Assembly (NCBI RefSeq): GCF_003367195.1
Contig: NZ_QRGO01000003.1
Coordinates: 124,001-188,000 of the forward strand
Direction of reading: 5' to 3'
Length of the DNA: 64,000 nucleotides
From: Undibacter mobilis
Lineage (GTDB): Bacteria; Pseudomonadota; Alphaproteobacteria; Rhizobiales; Xanthobacteraceae
In this document: piece by piece, positions 18,742 to 27,597 of the stretch
Numbering within the stretch: position 1 is the stretch's first letter
Layout: every line of letters begins with the position of its first letter
Translations under genes and position numbers: made by a program
Notes under the pieces: generated by a model
The model's database searches: none
The model's input: the letters and a program-made list of their open reading frames with translations, nothing else
Told to the model about the DNA's origin: nothing

Positions 18742-20523
18742 TCACGCGCCGCTACGCCACCACGTCTCCGGCAAATAGCCGAATAATGAAGTCTGCGATG
18801 GATGGGCGATTCGGGTCCAGCGCGCCACCCATTGAACCGGGGGAAAATACAGCGGTACCACGTAGAAGCCGGACAGCAGCACGCGATCCAGCGCCCGCGT
18901 CGCGGCGACGAAGTCGTCGCGTTCCGTGGCCGCCAGCATGGCTGCAATCATGGCGTCGACGGCCTTGGATTTGACACCCATGTAATTGCGGCTGCCGTTC
19001 TGGTCGGCGGCGTCTGAGCCCCAATAGAACAACTGCTCGTTGCCTGGCGACAGCGACTGGTCCCAGCGGTATTGCATCATGTCGAAATCGAAGGCGATGC
19101 GCCGACGCTCGAATTGCGTGGCATCGATGGTGCGCACCAGCGCCTCGATACCGACGCGTTTGAGGCTGGCGCTGTAGGCCAGGCCAAGCCGCTCCTGATC
19201 GCGCGTGGTACAGACAATCTCAAAGGCGAAGGGTACGCCGGTCGTGGTGTTGACGAGCGTCTGCCCCTTGAGCGCGTAACCGGCTTCGGCAAACAAATCG
19301 AGGGCGCGGCGCAGCAGCTTGCGGTCTCGTCCCGAGCCGTCGCTCACCGGCGGCGCCCATTGCCCCGCCATGATGTCAGCGCGCACCTCGTCAGCAAAAG
19401 GCGCGAGCAGTTCCTTTTCGCGGGCATTGGCCGGCACGCCGTGCGCCGACAGATCGCAACCGTCGAAGTAAGAGGCCGTCCTCTTGTAGAGATCGAAAAA
19501 ATAAGTGTGGTTGATCCATTCGAAATCGAACAGATGCAACAATGCCTCGCGCACGCGAATGTCCTTGAACAGGGCGCGCCGTGTATTGAACACGAGGCCG
19601 TCCATGCCCTTCGGCAGACCGTAAGGCAGGCCTTCCTTCACGGCTTTGCCGGTGCGTATGGCCGGGAAATCGTATGCCGTCTGCCAGCGGCCCGGGTCGG
19701 TTTCGAGTCGCAGGTCGCAATCGCCGCGTTTGAAGGCTTCGAAGTGCGTATTGCCGTCGCGGTAGTAGTCGAATTTGATGGTATCGAAATTCCACAGGCC
19801 ACGGTTGATGCCGAGATCGCGGCCCCAATAGTCTTCGTTGCGGGTAAAGGTCACGCTGTCACCCGGACGCACCGCGGTGATGCGATAGGGACCGCTGCCG
19901 AGCAACGGCTCGAAGCTCGTCTCCTCGAACTTGCCCGGATCGACGGCGTGTTTGGCCAGCACGGGCATCAGGCCGAGGATCAGCGGCAATTCGCGATCAT
20001 CGGCGCCGGTTAGATCGAAATGCACCGTACGTTCATTGCGGGCTTCGACCTTCGCGACCTTGTTGTAGTAAATTCCGAATAGAGGTCGGCCGTGATCGCG
20101 CAACAGGTTGAACGAGAACACCACGTCCTCGGCCGTGACCTTGCGCCCGTCGGAAAAGCGCGCCTTCTCGTTGATCGTGAAGGTGACGAAGCTGCGCCTT
20201 TCGTCGGTGACGACTTTTTCGGCGAGCAGTCCGTATAGCGTGAATGGTTCGTCATAGCCGCGCGCTAGCAGGCTCTCGATGACGTAGCCGCGGATATTGG
20301 CCGCCGGCAGGCCTTTGACGATGAAGGGGTTGAGGCTGTCGAAGGCGCCAAGCACGCCTTGCGTCAATTGGCCGCCTTTGGGCGCCTCCGGATTGACGTA
20401 GGTCGGCGCCATGAAACCGGCTGGCCATGCCGGTTCGCCATGCATGGCGACGGCGTGGGTCGCGGTGGCTGCGAAGCCGGTCCGCGGGCCAAGTCCGGTA
20501 GCGGCCGCCAATCCACCGAGCAC
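18742..20523 (-). CDS. Extracellular solute-binding protein family 5 (YejA-like), Tat-type signal
   Basis: A protein of 593 residues from the GTG at 20523. It resembles periplasmic dipeptide/oligopeptide-binding proteins of the YejA branch: YVNPEAPKGGQLTQG near the N-terminus, DGRKVTAEDVVFSFNLL near 130, and LGSGPYRI near 210. The in-frame sequence upstream of 20523 encodes RPSRRAVVLGG, a twin-arginine signal continuing into LAAATGLGPRTGFAATA. No ATG, GTG or TTG is available there before a stop; an ATT at 20595 preceded by GGAG would give 24 more residues. No permease or ATPase genes are adjacent, so the transporter partner is elsewhere. Confidence 0.88.
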   Translation of the reverse strand: MLGGLAAATGLGPRTGFAATATHAVAMHGEPAWPAGFMAPTYVNPEAPKGGQLTQGVLGAFDSLNPFIVKGLPAANIRGYVIESLLARGYDEPFTLYGLLAEKVVTDERRSFVTFTINEKARFSDGRKVTAEDVVFSFNLLRDHGRPLFGIYYNKVAKVEARNERTVHFDLTGADDRELPLILGLMPVLAKHAVDPGKFEETSFEPLLGSGPYRITAVRPGDSVTFTRNEDYWGRDLGINRGLWNFDTIKFDYYRDGNTHFEAFKRGDCDLRLETDPGRWQTAYDFPAIRTGKAVKEGLPYGLPKGMDGLVFNTRRALFKDIRVREALLHLFDFEWINHTYFFDLYKRTASYFDGCDLSAHGVPANAREKELLAPFADEVRADIMAGQWAPPVSDGSGRDRKLLRRALDLFAEAGYALKGQTLVNTTTGVPFAFEIVCTTRDQERLGLAYSASLKRVGIEALVRTIDATQFERRRIAFDFDMMQYRWDQSLSPGNEQLFYWGSDAADQNGSRNYMGVKSKAVDAMIAAMLAATERDDFVAATRALDRVLLSGFYVVPLYFPPVQWVARWTRIAHPSQTSLFGYLPETWWRSGA

Positions 20524-20831
20524 GACGGCACGGCGCGACGGGCGAAGGCCGGTCGCAGCGGCAGTGTCGGAGGGCTGGTTGGGTTTGAGTGGAATTGTCT
20601 GGCGACTCCGCGATCGGGCCTTGTATCACAGGGGGACGGCGGGGTTGCCCGGCAAATTTTTCGCAGCAATGACGCCTTTATCGGCGCGGTGATATCGGCT
20701 ATCAGGCTGCGGTCGAAGGTCACGCTCCCGCCGCATTTCGCAACGACAGAGCCGCCCAAAGGTCGCGTGGTTCAATTCGGGACGGCCCGGCCGTCAACGC
20801 AGCCGGTCGGAAACAAAGGACGGAATTTTCA

Positions 20832-21581
20832 ATGGATCATCGGATCGCATCTGCCACGCGCCGCGCCCGCCTGACGGCGGCTGCCCTGAGCGCGGGCCTC
20901 ATTGGCGCGACCCTTCTGGCGCAGCCGGTGGGGGCGCAGCAGCCCAAACCGGCCGCACCCACGGCACCGGCTCAACCTTCGGCGCCCGCCGCCGCGCCGC
21001 AGGCCGCCGCGCCGCAACTGCCGCCGCTGATGTACTCGTCGTGGGTCAAGCTGTGCCAGCAGGGCGCCGAGACGGAGAACAAGAAGGTCTGCGTCGTCCA
21101 CCGCGACGGCCGCATGGAAAACGGCATGCCGGTCATCATGACCGAGCTGCTGCAGGTCGAAGGCGCCCAGGAGCGCCTGCGCGTCACGGTCCCGATGACG
21201 ATCATCGTGCGCCTGGCGGAAGGCACTCATCTGGTGCTCGACAACCAGGATATGGGCACCGCGCCCTACATGGTGTGTACGCAGGTCGGCTGTCTGTCGG
21301 ACTACGCGGCGAATGCCGACACCATCAAGAAACTGAAGGCCGGCAAGCAGCTCGTCGTCCAGACCTATCTGATGAACGGCCAGGTGCTGAGCATTCCGGT
21401 ATCGCTCACCGATTTCGGCAAGGCCTATGACGGCCCGGCGACCGATCCGAAGGTGGTCGAAGAGCAGCAGCGCAAACTGCAGGAAGAGATGCAGAAGAAG
21501 GCCGAGGAGGCGCGCAAGAAGCTCGAAGCGCAGCAGCCGGCCGCAGCCGCGCCGGCTCCAGCGCCGGCGAAGAAGCCGTAA
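20832..21581 (+). CDS. Invasion associated locus B (IalB) family protein
   Basis: A protein of 249 residues with a signal peptide (about 1-36) and a Pro/Ala linker. The IalB core (about 68-205) contains SSWVKLCQQ, CVVHRDGR and APYMVCTQVGCLSD, with cysteines that are probably disulfide-bonded. The C-terminal 45 residues are a charged coiled coil ending in an Ala/Pro/Lys tail. IalB was named in Bartonella, but the family is general in alphaproteobacteria and is periplasmic or surface-exposed. AAAGGA precedes the ATG. A strong terminator lies 30 bp after the stop, so it is probably monocistronic. Confidence 0.88.
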   Translation: MDHRIASATRRARLTAAALSAGLIGATLLAQPVGAQQPKPAAPTAPAQPSAPAAAPQAAAPQLPPLMYSSWVKLCQQGAETENKKVCVVHRDGRMENGMPVIMTELLQVEGAQERLRVTVPMTIIVRLAEGTHLVLDNQDMGTAPYMVCTQVGCLSDYAANADTIKKLKAGKQLVVQTYLMNGQVLSIPVSLTDFGKAYDGPATDPKVVEEQQRKLQEEMQKKAEEARKKLEAQQPAAAAPAPAPAKKP

Positions 21582-21610
21582 GGCTTCAGGCGCCATCTGC
21601 AAAATCGAAA

Positions 21611-21641
21611 GGCGCGAGGCCCTGAGCCTCGCGCCTTTTTT
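21611..21641 (+). terminator. Intrinsic terminator of the IalB-family gene
   Basis: A perfect 10-bp stem (GGCGCGAGGC at 21611-21620, GCCTCGCGCC at 21626-21635) with loop CCTGA is followed by TTTTTT at 21636-21641. It lies between two convergent genes; the A-run on the other side is only three bases, so it should work mainly on the plus strand. Confidence 0.92.
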
Positions 21642-21674
21642 GATTCCTGTCGGAAGCCAACGAACGGAGCGGTG

Positions 21675-22007
21675 CTAGTTCAACAGATTGTCGAGCGGCC
21701 GGTAGTCACCGTTCTCGTCGAACTCGAACACTTCCTCGACCTGCGGATGGCGGATCGGCGTGCCGGACGTATCCGGCAGCAGGTTCTGTTCGGAGACGTA
21801 AGCGATGTACTCGGTCTCGGCGTTCTCGGCGAACAGGTGATAGAACGGCTGATCCTTGTTCGGCCGCGCATCGGCCGGGATCGCCTCCCACCATTCGTCG
21901 GTGTTGTTGAATTCCGGATCGATATCGAAGATCACGCCGCGGAACGGAAATACGCGGTGTTTGACCACCTGTCCGATCTTGAATTTGGCGGTAGCAGTCT
22001 TGCCCAT
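21675..22007 (-). CDS. hspQ: Heat shock protein HspQ
   Basis: A protein of 110 residues. HspQ modulates Lon-dependent proteolysis and binds hemimethylated DNA in enterobacteria. The family core is clear: KFKIGQVVKHRVFPFRGVIFDIDPEF, then NKDQPFYHLF and YVSEQNLLPD. The ATG at 22007 gives a normal N-terminus. It is convergent with the IalB-family gene and stands alone, with a 62-bp gap to the next gene upstream on the same strand. Confidence 0.93.
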   Translation of the reverse strand: MGKTATAKFKIGQVVKHRVFPFRGVIFDIDPEFNNTDEWWEAIPADARPNKDQPFYHLFAENAETEYIAYVSEQNLLPDTSGTPIRHPQVEEVFEFDENGDYRPLDNLLN

Positions 22008-22069
22008 AGTCGACGAGTTAGTGCTTTGCGCGCGGCTTGGCTAGCCCCCAATTCGGTGCGCCGCCCCCG

Positions 22070-23110
22070 CTACATGGCGTATTTTGCGGCCATTTCGGGA
22101 TCTTTGGCGGCAACGAGTTTCGCCAGATCAATCAATACCTTGGCCTGTTTCCAGGTGGCGTCGTCCTGCATCTTGCCGTCGATCATGACGGCGCCGGCGC
22201 CGTCGGGCATGGCATCGACGATCTTCCGGGCGAAGGCGACCTCGGCGGGATCTGGCGAAAACACGGCTTTGGCTATGGCAATCTGGGTCGGATGCAGCGA
22301 CCAGGCGCCCAGGCAGCCCATGAGGAAGGCGTTGCGGAACTGGCTCTCGCATGCGGCCTGATCCGAGAAATCGCCGAACGGGCCGTAGAACGGCTTGATG
22401 CCGGCTGCGGCGCAGGCATCGACCATGCGGCCGACGGTATAGTGCCAAAGGTCCTGCTGATAGGCCGCGCGCGGCCCGTCACCAGCGGCATCGGCCAGCA
22501 CCTTGTATTCGGGGTGCCCGCCGCCAACGCGCGTCGTTTTCATGGCGCGCGAGGCGGCCAGATCGGCGGGGCCTAAGCTCATGCCGTGCATGCGCGGCGA
22601 GGCGGTCGCGATCGCCTCGACATTGTTGACGCCCTGCGCGGTTTCCAGAATGGCGTGGATCAGGATCGGCTTGGCAATTTTGTGCCGGGCCTCGAGCTGG
22701 GCGAGAAGCTGATCGAGGTAGTGGATGTCCCATGGGCCATCGACCTTCGGCAGCATGATGACATCGAGCTTGTTGCCGATGGCACCGACAATCTCAATCA
22801 CGTCATCCAGCGCCCAGGGCGAGTTCAGCGCGTTGATGCGAGTCCACAGGCCGGTCGGGCCGAAGTCCACCGACTTGCCCATTTCGATGAAGCCCTTGCG
22901 GGCCGCTTCCTTGGCGTCCACTGGAATAGCGTCTTCCAGATTGCCCAGCACCACGTCGACCTGACGCGCCAGCTCCGGCACCTTGGCCCGCATTTTCTCC
23001 ATATGCGGCGGTACGAAATGGATCATGCGCTCCAGCCGCACCGGGAGCTCGCGCAGCGGGCTGGGGGCGCCAATGGCCAAGGGCTGAAAGAACTGACGGG
23101 GAAGTTTCAC
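22070..23110 (-). CDS. HpcH/HpaI-family CoA ester lyase, malyl-CoA-lyase-like
   Basis: A protein of 346 residues of the citrate-lyase-beta/malyl-CoA-lyase TIM-barrel family. Visible family elements are [14 protein letters not shown] (metal-binding acidic residues), [40 protein letters not shown] and [11 protein letters not shown]. The last two correspond to conserved blocks of methylotroph malyl-CoA lyase. It would cleave a malyl-type CoA thioester into acetyl- or propionyl-CoA and glyoxylate or pyruvate; the substrate cannot be read from sequence. It is divergent from the AEC carrier, whose downstream neighbour is a CoA-transferase-family enzyme. Confidence 0.85.
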   Translation of the reverse strand: MKLPRQFFQPLAIGAPSPLRELPVRLERMIHFVPPHMEKMRAKVPELARQVDVVLGNLEDAIPVDAKEAARKGFIEMGKSVDFGPTGLWTRINALNSPWALDDVIEIVGAIGNKLDVIMLPKVDGPWDIHYLDQLLAQLEARHKIAKPILIHAILETAQGVNNVEAIATASPRMHGMSLGPADLAASRAMKTTRVGGGHPEYKVLADAAGDGPRAAYQQDLWHYTVGRMVDACAAAGIKPFYGPFGDFSDQAACESQFRNAFLMGCLGAWSLHPTQIAIAKAVFSPDPAEVAFARKIVDAMPDGAGAVMIDGKMQDDATWKQAKVLIDLAKLVAAKDPEMAAKYAM

Positions 23111-23222
23111 GGCGGAGGTCCTTCCAAATCGGGCGTCTGCCGTTTAGAGCAATGCAAAGGCCGCGCCAAGTCGGATATCCACGGAGGGTGTCCGGACAGA
23201 CAGCCGGGCGCCGCCGGAGCCC

Positions 23223-24185
23223 ATGATCGAAGTCCTCAATCTTGCTCTGCCATTTTTCGGCCTGATCATCATCGGTTTCGTCTGCGGCAAGATCAAGCAG
23301 ATCCCCGATACCGCGCTCGGCTGGATGAATTTCTTCATCGTCTATGTGTCGCTGCCGGCATTGTTTTATCGCATTCTGGCGCAGACGCCGCTCGAACAAT
23401 TGGCGCAGGTCGATTTCATCGTCGCCACGACCTTGTCCACCTTCTGGGTGTTCGCGGTCGCCTTCGCGATTGGTATTGCCGTCACCAAAGGCCGCATCGA
23501 CCAATCGACCATCGCCGGTCTCGCCGGCGCTTACGGCAATATCGGCTATATGGGCCCCGGTCTGGCACTGTCGACCTTGGGGCCGACCGCCGCGGTACCG
23601 GTGGCGCTGATCTTCTGCTTCGACACGCTGCTGCTGTTTTCGCTGGTGCCGTTCATGATGGCGATCGCCAGCCCGCAGAAGAAGAGCGTGACCTCGATCG
23701 CGCTTGAGGTCGTCAAGCGCATTGGCACCAATCCGCTGGTGATCGCAAGCGTGCTCGGCATTCTGTCGGCGGCGGTGCACTTTCAGCCGCCGGTCGCCGC
23801 CGAAAAGCTGATGTTGTTCCTGTCAAACGCCTCGGCGCCATGCGCCCTGTTTACGCTCGGCGTGACGGTGGCACTGAGGCCTTTGAAGAAGGTGCCGTGG
23901 GACATGCCGCTGCTCACCACGATCAAGCTGGTGATCCATCCGATTGTCGTGTTCCTGCTGCTGTCGGTGTTCGGCCCGTTCGATCAGATGTGGGTCGACA
24001 CCGCGGTGTTGATGGCGGCGCTGCCGCCAGCGCTCAACGTGTTCGTGTTTGCGCGGCAGTACGACACCTGGGTCGAGCAGGCCTCGACCGCGGTGCTGGT
24101 TGGCACCGTTGTTTCGGTGCTGACGCTGACGACGGTGATGTGGATGGTGAAGACGGGCGCGCTGCCGCACCTGTTATTCAGATAG
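23223..24185 (+). CDS. AEC (auxin efflux carrier) family transporter
   Basis: A protein of 320 residues with about ten hydrophobic helices and internal duplication typical of the AEC family (IEVLNLALPFFGLIIIGFVCG at the start; AGLAGAYGNIGYMGPGL in the fourth helix region). Bacterial members include the malonate carrier MdcF and other organic-acid exporters or importers. It is divergent from the malyl-CoA-lyase-like gene and 58 bp upstream of a CoA-transferase-family gene, which favours an organic-acid substrate. That substrate is an inference from context. Confidence 0.88.
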   Translation: MIEVLNLALPFFGLIIIGFVCGKIKQIPDTALGWMNFFIVYVSLPALFYRILAQTPLEQLAQVDFIVATTLSTFWVFAVAFAIGIAVTKGRIDQSTIAGLAGAYGNIGYMGPGLALSTLGPTAAVPVALIFCFDTLLLFSLVPFMMAIASPQKKSVTSIALEVVKRIGTNPLVIASVLGILSAAVHFQPPVAAEKLMLFLSNASAPCALFTLGVTVALRPLKKVPWDMPLLTTIKLVIHPIVVFLLLSVFGPFDQMWVDTAVLMAALPPALNVFVFARQYDTWVEQASTAVLVGTVVSVLTLTTVMWMVKTGALPHLLFR

Positions 24186-24194
24186 CGGGCGCGC

Positions 24195-24239
24195 GCATGC
24201 CCCCGAAAAGTGGGAACCGGCTTTCGGACAAGGTCATGC
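24195..24239. repeat. Palindromic intergenic repeat (family A)
   Basis: The sequence GCATGC-CCCCGAAAAGTGGGAACCGG-CTTTCGG-ACAAGGTCATGC fits a short element I recall as abundant in Rhizobiales intergenic spaces. It is an imperfect palindrome (GCATG / CATGC ends, CCGAAA / TTTCGG inner arms). It fills the gap between the AEC gene and the CoA-transferase gene. Confidence 0.7.
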
Positions 24240-24243
24240 GCCC

Positions 24244-25314
24244 ATGAAAAATACCCAGCCACTCGAAGGTCTGCTGGTTCTCGATTTCACCACGCTGCTG
24301 CCGGGGCCGCTGGCGGCTCTGATGCTGGCGGAAGCCGGCGCCGAGGTGATCAAGATCGAGCGGCCGGGCGGCGAGGACATGGCGCGGTTTCCGCCGCTGG
24401 TCGGCGGCCAAAGCGCCGTCTACGCCATGCTGAACCGCGGCAAGCAGGTGCTGACGCTCGACCTCAAGAGCGAAGCCGACCGCGCCAAGCTCAAGCCGCT
24501 GATCGCGCGCGCCGACATCGTCATCGAGCAGTTCCGGCCCGGTGTGATGGCGCGGCTCGGCCTTGGCTATGACGACATGCGCGCCATCAATCGCAAGATC
24601 ATCTACTGCGCCATCTCCGGTTACGGCCAGAGCGGACCGCGCGCGCATGAAGCGGGCCACGACATCAATTATATCGGTGCGACGGGGCTGCTCGATCTGC
24701 AGCCGGGGCCCGCGAGCCAGCCGGTGCTGCCGCCGGCGCTGATCGCCGACATAGCGGGCGGCAGCTTTCCGGCCGTGATCAACATCCTGCTGGCGCTGCG
24801 CGCGCGCGATCGGAGCGGCGAGGGCGCCTTCATCGATATCGCCATGACCGATGCGATGTTCACCTTCGGCTGGTACGCGCTGGCGCTGGGGCTGGCCGGC
24901 GGACGTTTTCCGAAATCCGGCGAATTGCAGCTGGTCGGATCATCGCCGCGCTACCGGCTCTATCCGGCGAAAGACGGCAAGCTCGTCGCCTGCGGCGCGC
25001 TCGAGCAGAAGTTCTGGGAAGGGTTCTGCGCCGCCATCGGTCTGGCGCCGGAATTCATCGACGACAGGCGCGATCCGAATGCGACTGCCGAGGCGGTGGC
25101 CCAGATTGTTGCGTCACGCAGCAGCGGCGAATGGGCGCCGATTTTCGCGAAGGCCGATTGCTGCACCACCATCGTCGCGCCGCTCGAAGAGGCGTTGCGC
25201 GACCCGCATTTCGTCGAGCGCGGCCTGTTCGTCCAGCGCCTGACGCTGGGTGATGGGCGGGATATTCCGGCGCTGCCGGTGCCGGTCGATCCGCAGTTTC
25301 GCGCGAAGCCCTAA
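24244..25314 (+). CDS. CaiB/BaiF family III CoA-transferase / alpha-methylacyl-CoA racemase-like enzyme
   Basis: A protein of 356 residues. VLDFTTLLPGPLAALMLAEAGAEVIKIE opens the family fold, and NRGKQVLTLDLKS follows. The segment EAGHDINYIGATG supplies His139 and Asp140, and LIADIAGGS supplies Asp169. The pair His139/Asp169 matches the general acid/base residues of alpha-methylacyl-CoA racemases, and the length is also racemase-like. Racemase activity is therefore somewhat more likely than CoA transfer. It follows the AEC gene on the same strand. Its stop overlaps the convergent FAD monooxygenase by 4 bp. Confidence 0.85.
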   Translation: MKNTQPLEGLLVLDFTTLLPGPLAALMLAEAGAEVIKIERPGGEDMARFPPLVGGQSAVYAMLNRGKQVLTLDLKSEADRAKLKPLIARADIVIEQFRPGVMARLGLGYDDMRAINRKIIYCAISGYGQSGPRAHEAGHDINYIGATGLLDLQPGPASQPVLPPALIADIAGGSFPAVINILLALRARDRSGEGAFIDIAMTDAMFTFGWYALALGLAGGRFPKSGELQLVGSSPRYRLYPAKDGKLVACGALEQKFWEGFCAAIGLAPEFIDDRRDPNATAEAVAQIVASRSSGEWAPIFAKADCCTTIVAPLEEALRDPHFVERGLFVQRLTLGDGRDIPALPVPVDPQFRAKP

Positions 25315-26543
25315 ACCGCGTCGCCCCGCATCAACTTCGGACGGCCGAAGCGGGGCGCTATGCCCTCGCGCATCACGGCGCGGCGCAGCGGACCAATTTT
25401 ATCGAGGGCGTAAAGCCCGGCCCCGCGCAGTCCCTGCAGCGGCAGGAAATCGCTCAGCAAAGTGCGGTTGGCGATGTCGATAACCATGCCGCGGCTCATG
25501 ACGTCGCCACGCCGCGCCTTTTCGTAAGCGGTGAGCACATCCGGGCCCCCGCTATCGTGGCCTTCGTCGTTCGCCGCTGCGACCAGTTCGGCAATGGTGA
25601 CGGCATCGCGCAGGCCGAGGTTCAGGCCCTGAGCACCGATCGGTGGCACCACATGCGCCGCTTCGCCGACCAGCGCGATGCGGCGTGCGCCGAAGCGCCG
25701 CGCTGTCTGCACGCTCAGCGGAAACAGCGCCCGGCCGGGCTCGACTGTCATCTTGCCGAGGATCGAATGCGCCATGCGCTCGATCTCAAGCGCCAAATCG
25801 TCATCGCTCAGTTCGGCGATCTCGTCTGCGTCGGCCGGGCGCAGCACCCAGACCAGACTGGAGCGGTTGCCCGGCAGCGGCACCAAAGTGAACGGGCCGC
25901 TTGGCGTGTGAAATTCGGTCGACGTGTCGTGGTGCGGCCGCGTGTGCGTCAGGCACACCGTGAGAGCGACCTGCTTGTAGGGTCGGTTGCTCAGTTCGAT
26001 ACCGGCGGCCTGTCGGCACATCGAGTTGCGGCCGTCGGCGCCGACGACGAGCGGCGCCGTGAGACGCTCGCCGCTCCTGAGCTCGACCGTGACATCATCG
26101 TCGCCCGGTTCGACGGCAAGGACCTCGTCGTCGATCAGCCGCAGGTTCGCGAGCGATCCGGCGCGCTGCTCCAGTGCATCGATCAGGACGGGGTTTTCGA
26201 TGTTGTAGCCGAAGGCCTCGAGGTCGATCTCGTGCGCATTGAACTTGACCTCGGGCGCGCGCCAGAGCCGGCCGGTGGCGTCCACCAGACGCATGGTGAC
26301 GAGCGGCGCAGCCTTGTCGACGCACAGCGCCCAAACGCCGAGCTTCTCCAGCGCGGTGATGGAACTGGCGAGCAGGGCGGTGGTGCGGTTGTCGGTGCGG
26401 GGCGGCCGCTTGCCGGCGAGAACAGTCGCAATGCCGGCTTGGGCCAGCGCGATCGCGGCCGTGAGCGCCGCCGGGCCGCCTCCGACCACGATGGCGGCGG
26501 GATTTCCGCTTCCGACTTTTTCCGACCCGTTTTTGTCCGGCAT
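25311..26543 (-). CDS. UbiH/VisC/COQ6-type FAD-dependent monooxygenase
   Basis: A protein of 410 residues. It has the Rossmann FAD motif VGGGPAALTAAIALAQAG near the N-terminus, the DG motif VVGADGRNS near 165, and the second FAD motif GEAAHVVPPIGAQGLNLGLRD near 290. This is the pattern of ring hydroxylases of ubiquinone synthesis; which ring position is modified is not clear. The ATG at 26543 has GAAGGA upstream. A much longer open frame runs upstream but is antisense to the DUF2182 gene and is rejected. Confidence 0.9.
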   Translation of the reverse strand: MPDKNGSEKVGSGNPAAIVVGGGPAALTAAIALAQAGIATVLAGKRPPRTDNRTTALLASSITALEKLGVWALCVDKAAPLVTMRLVDATGRLWRAPEVKFNAHEIDLEAFGYNIENPVLIDALEQRAGSLANLRLIDDEVLAVEPGDDDVTVELRSGERLTAPLVVGADGRNSMCRQAAGIELSNRPYKQVALTVCLTHTRPHHDTSTEFHTPSGPFTLVPLPGNRSSLVWVLRPADADEIAELSDDDLALEIERMAHSILGKMTVEPGRALFPLSVQTARRFGARRIALVGEAAHVVPPIGAQGLNLGLRDAVTIAELVAAANDEGHDSGGPDVLTAYEKARRGDVMSRGMVIDIANRTLLSDFLPLQGLRGAGLYALDKIGPLRRAVMREGIAPRFGRPKLMRGDAV

Positions 26544-26651
26544 CAATGCAATCCTTCGGGATGGGGGCGACGTAGCACGGCGGGAGCCCGGAAACCATTC
26601 GGTATGGCCCGGATTTCGCGTAACCCGCCAATGCGCTATTGAGAGTCTTCC

Positions 26652-27563
26652 ATGACCGAACTGTCCCGCCATCCGCTCGATCACCTCACGCCGGCCGCCG
26701 CGCGGCTCGCCGCAGTCTTCGCCCGGCCCAAGGTGCTGGCGGTGCTGTGCATCGTGGCGCTGACCGGGCTCGGCTGGCTTTATCTCGGGCTCCTGATCGG
26801 CGAGATGGGTGGGCCGGGCGCCGCGCTCGGTCCGGGCATGGCGGCGCTCGATCTGTTGCCACGCGTCTGGAACGTGCTGTGCAGCCCGACCTTCGGCGTC
26901 TCGCTGATGCCGGAAGGCGAGTGGGGCGTGAGCGGCTTCCTGCTGGTCGGCCTGATGTGGATGGCGATGACGCTGGCCATGATGCTGCCGAGCGCCGCGC
27001 CCATGATCTACACGTATGCCGAAATTGCCGACACCGCAGCGCGCAAGCACGAGAAGGTGGTGTCGCCGTTCGTATTGACGGCGGGTTACGCGGCGGTGTG
27101 GTTCGGCTTTGGCGCGACCGCGACAGTCGCCCAGTTCGCTTTAACGAAGGCGGCGCTTCTTAACCCGAGCATGGCGTCCGCGAGCGGGCTTTTCTCCGGC
27201 GCGGTATTCATCGTTGCCGGTGTCTATCAGTTCTCGTCGCTGAAGAACGCCTGTCTCATCCAGTGCCGCTCGCCGTTTCCTTTCTTCTTCACCAACTGGC
27301 AGACGACGCCGCGCGGCGTCTTCCGCCTGGGCCTCAAGCAAGGTCTGTTCTGCTTCGGCTGCTGCTGGGCGATGATGCTGGTGATGTTCGCCGTCGGCAT
27401 CATGAATGTGGTCTGGATGGCCTTGCTGGGCGTGCTGATGACGGTCGAGAAGATGACCGTCACCAACCGTCTCACGCATGCCATCGGCGTCTTCGCCATC
27501 GTCGCCGGCGTCGCGTTCATTGCGACCTCGGTCGTCGCGCATTGGCCTGCGGGCGCAAATTGA
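26652..27563 (+). CDS. DUF2182 multi-pass membrane protein (putative metal-binding)
   Basis: A protein of 303 residues with about seven transmembrane helices. Family features visible are the Met-rich helix GLMWMAMTLAMMLPSAAPMI (about 100-119), SSLKNACLIQCRSP with C201 and C205 at a membrane boundary, LFCFGCCWAMMLVMF with C234, C237 and C238, and the late MTVEKM. The paired cysteines and Met-rich helices suggest a metal-handling role, as the family is often described. It is 34 bp upstream of a DUF1326 gene, a pairing I recall as recurrent in proteobacteria. Function is unknown. Confidence 0.88.
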   Translation: MTELSRHPLDHLTPAAARLAAVFARPKVLAVLCIVALTGLGWLYLGLLIGEMGGPGAALGPGMAALDLLPRVWNVLCSPTFGVSLMPEGEWGVSGFLLVGLMWMAMTLAMMLPSAAPMIYTYAEIADTAARKHEKVVSPFVLTAGYAAVWFGFGATATVAQFALTKAALLNPSMASASGLFSGAVFIVAGVYQFSSLKNACLIQCRSPFPFFFTNWQTTPRGVFRLGLKQGLFCFGCCWAMMLVMFAVGIMNVVWMALLGVLMTVEKMTVTNRLTHAIGVFAIVAGVAFIATSVVAHWPAGAN

Positions 27564-27597
27564 GCTAACAATCGGGAAAATAGCCGGGAGTGAAATC

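Noticed and set aside
26544..27050. N-terminal extension of the UbiH-type monooxygenase
   Set aside because: It would be antisense to the DUF2182 gene and lacks family sequence; the FAD motif starts soon after the ATG at 26543, which has a GAAGGA site.
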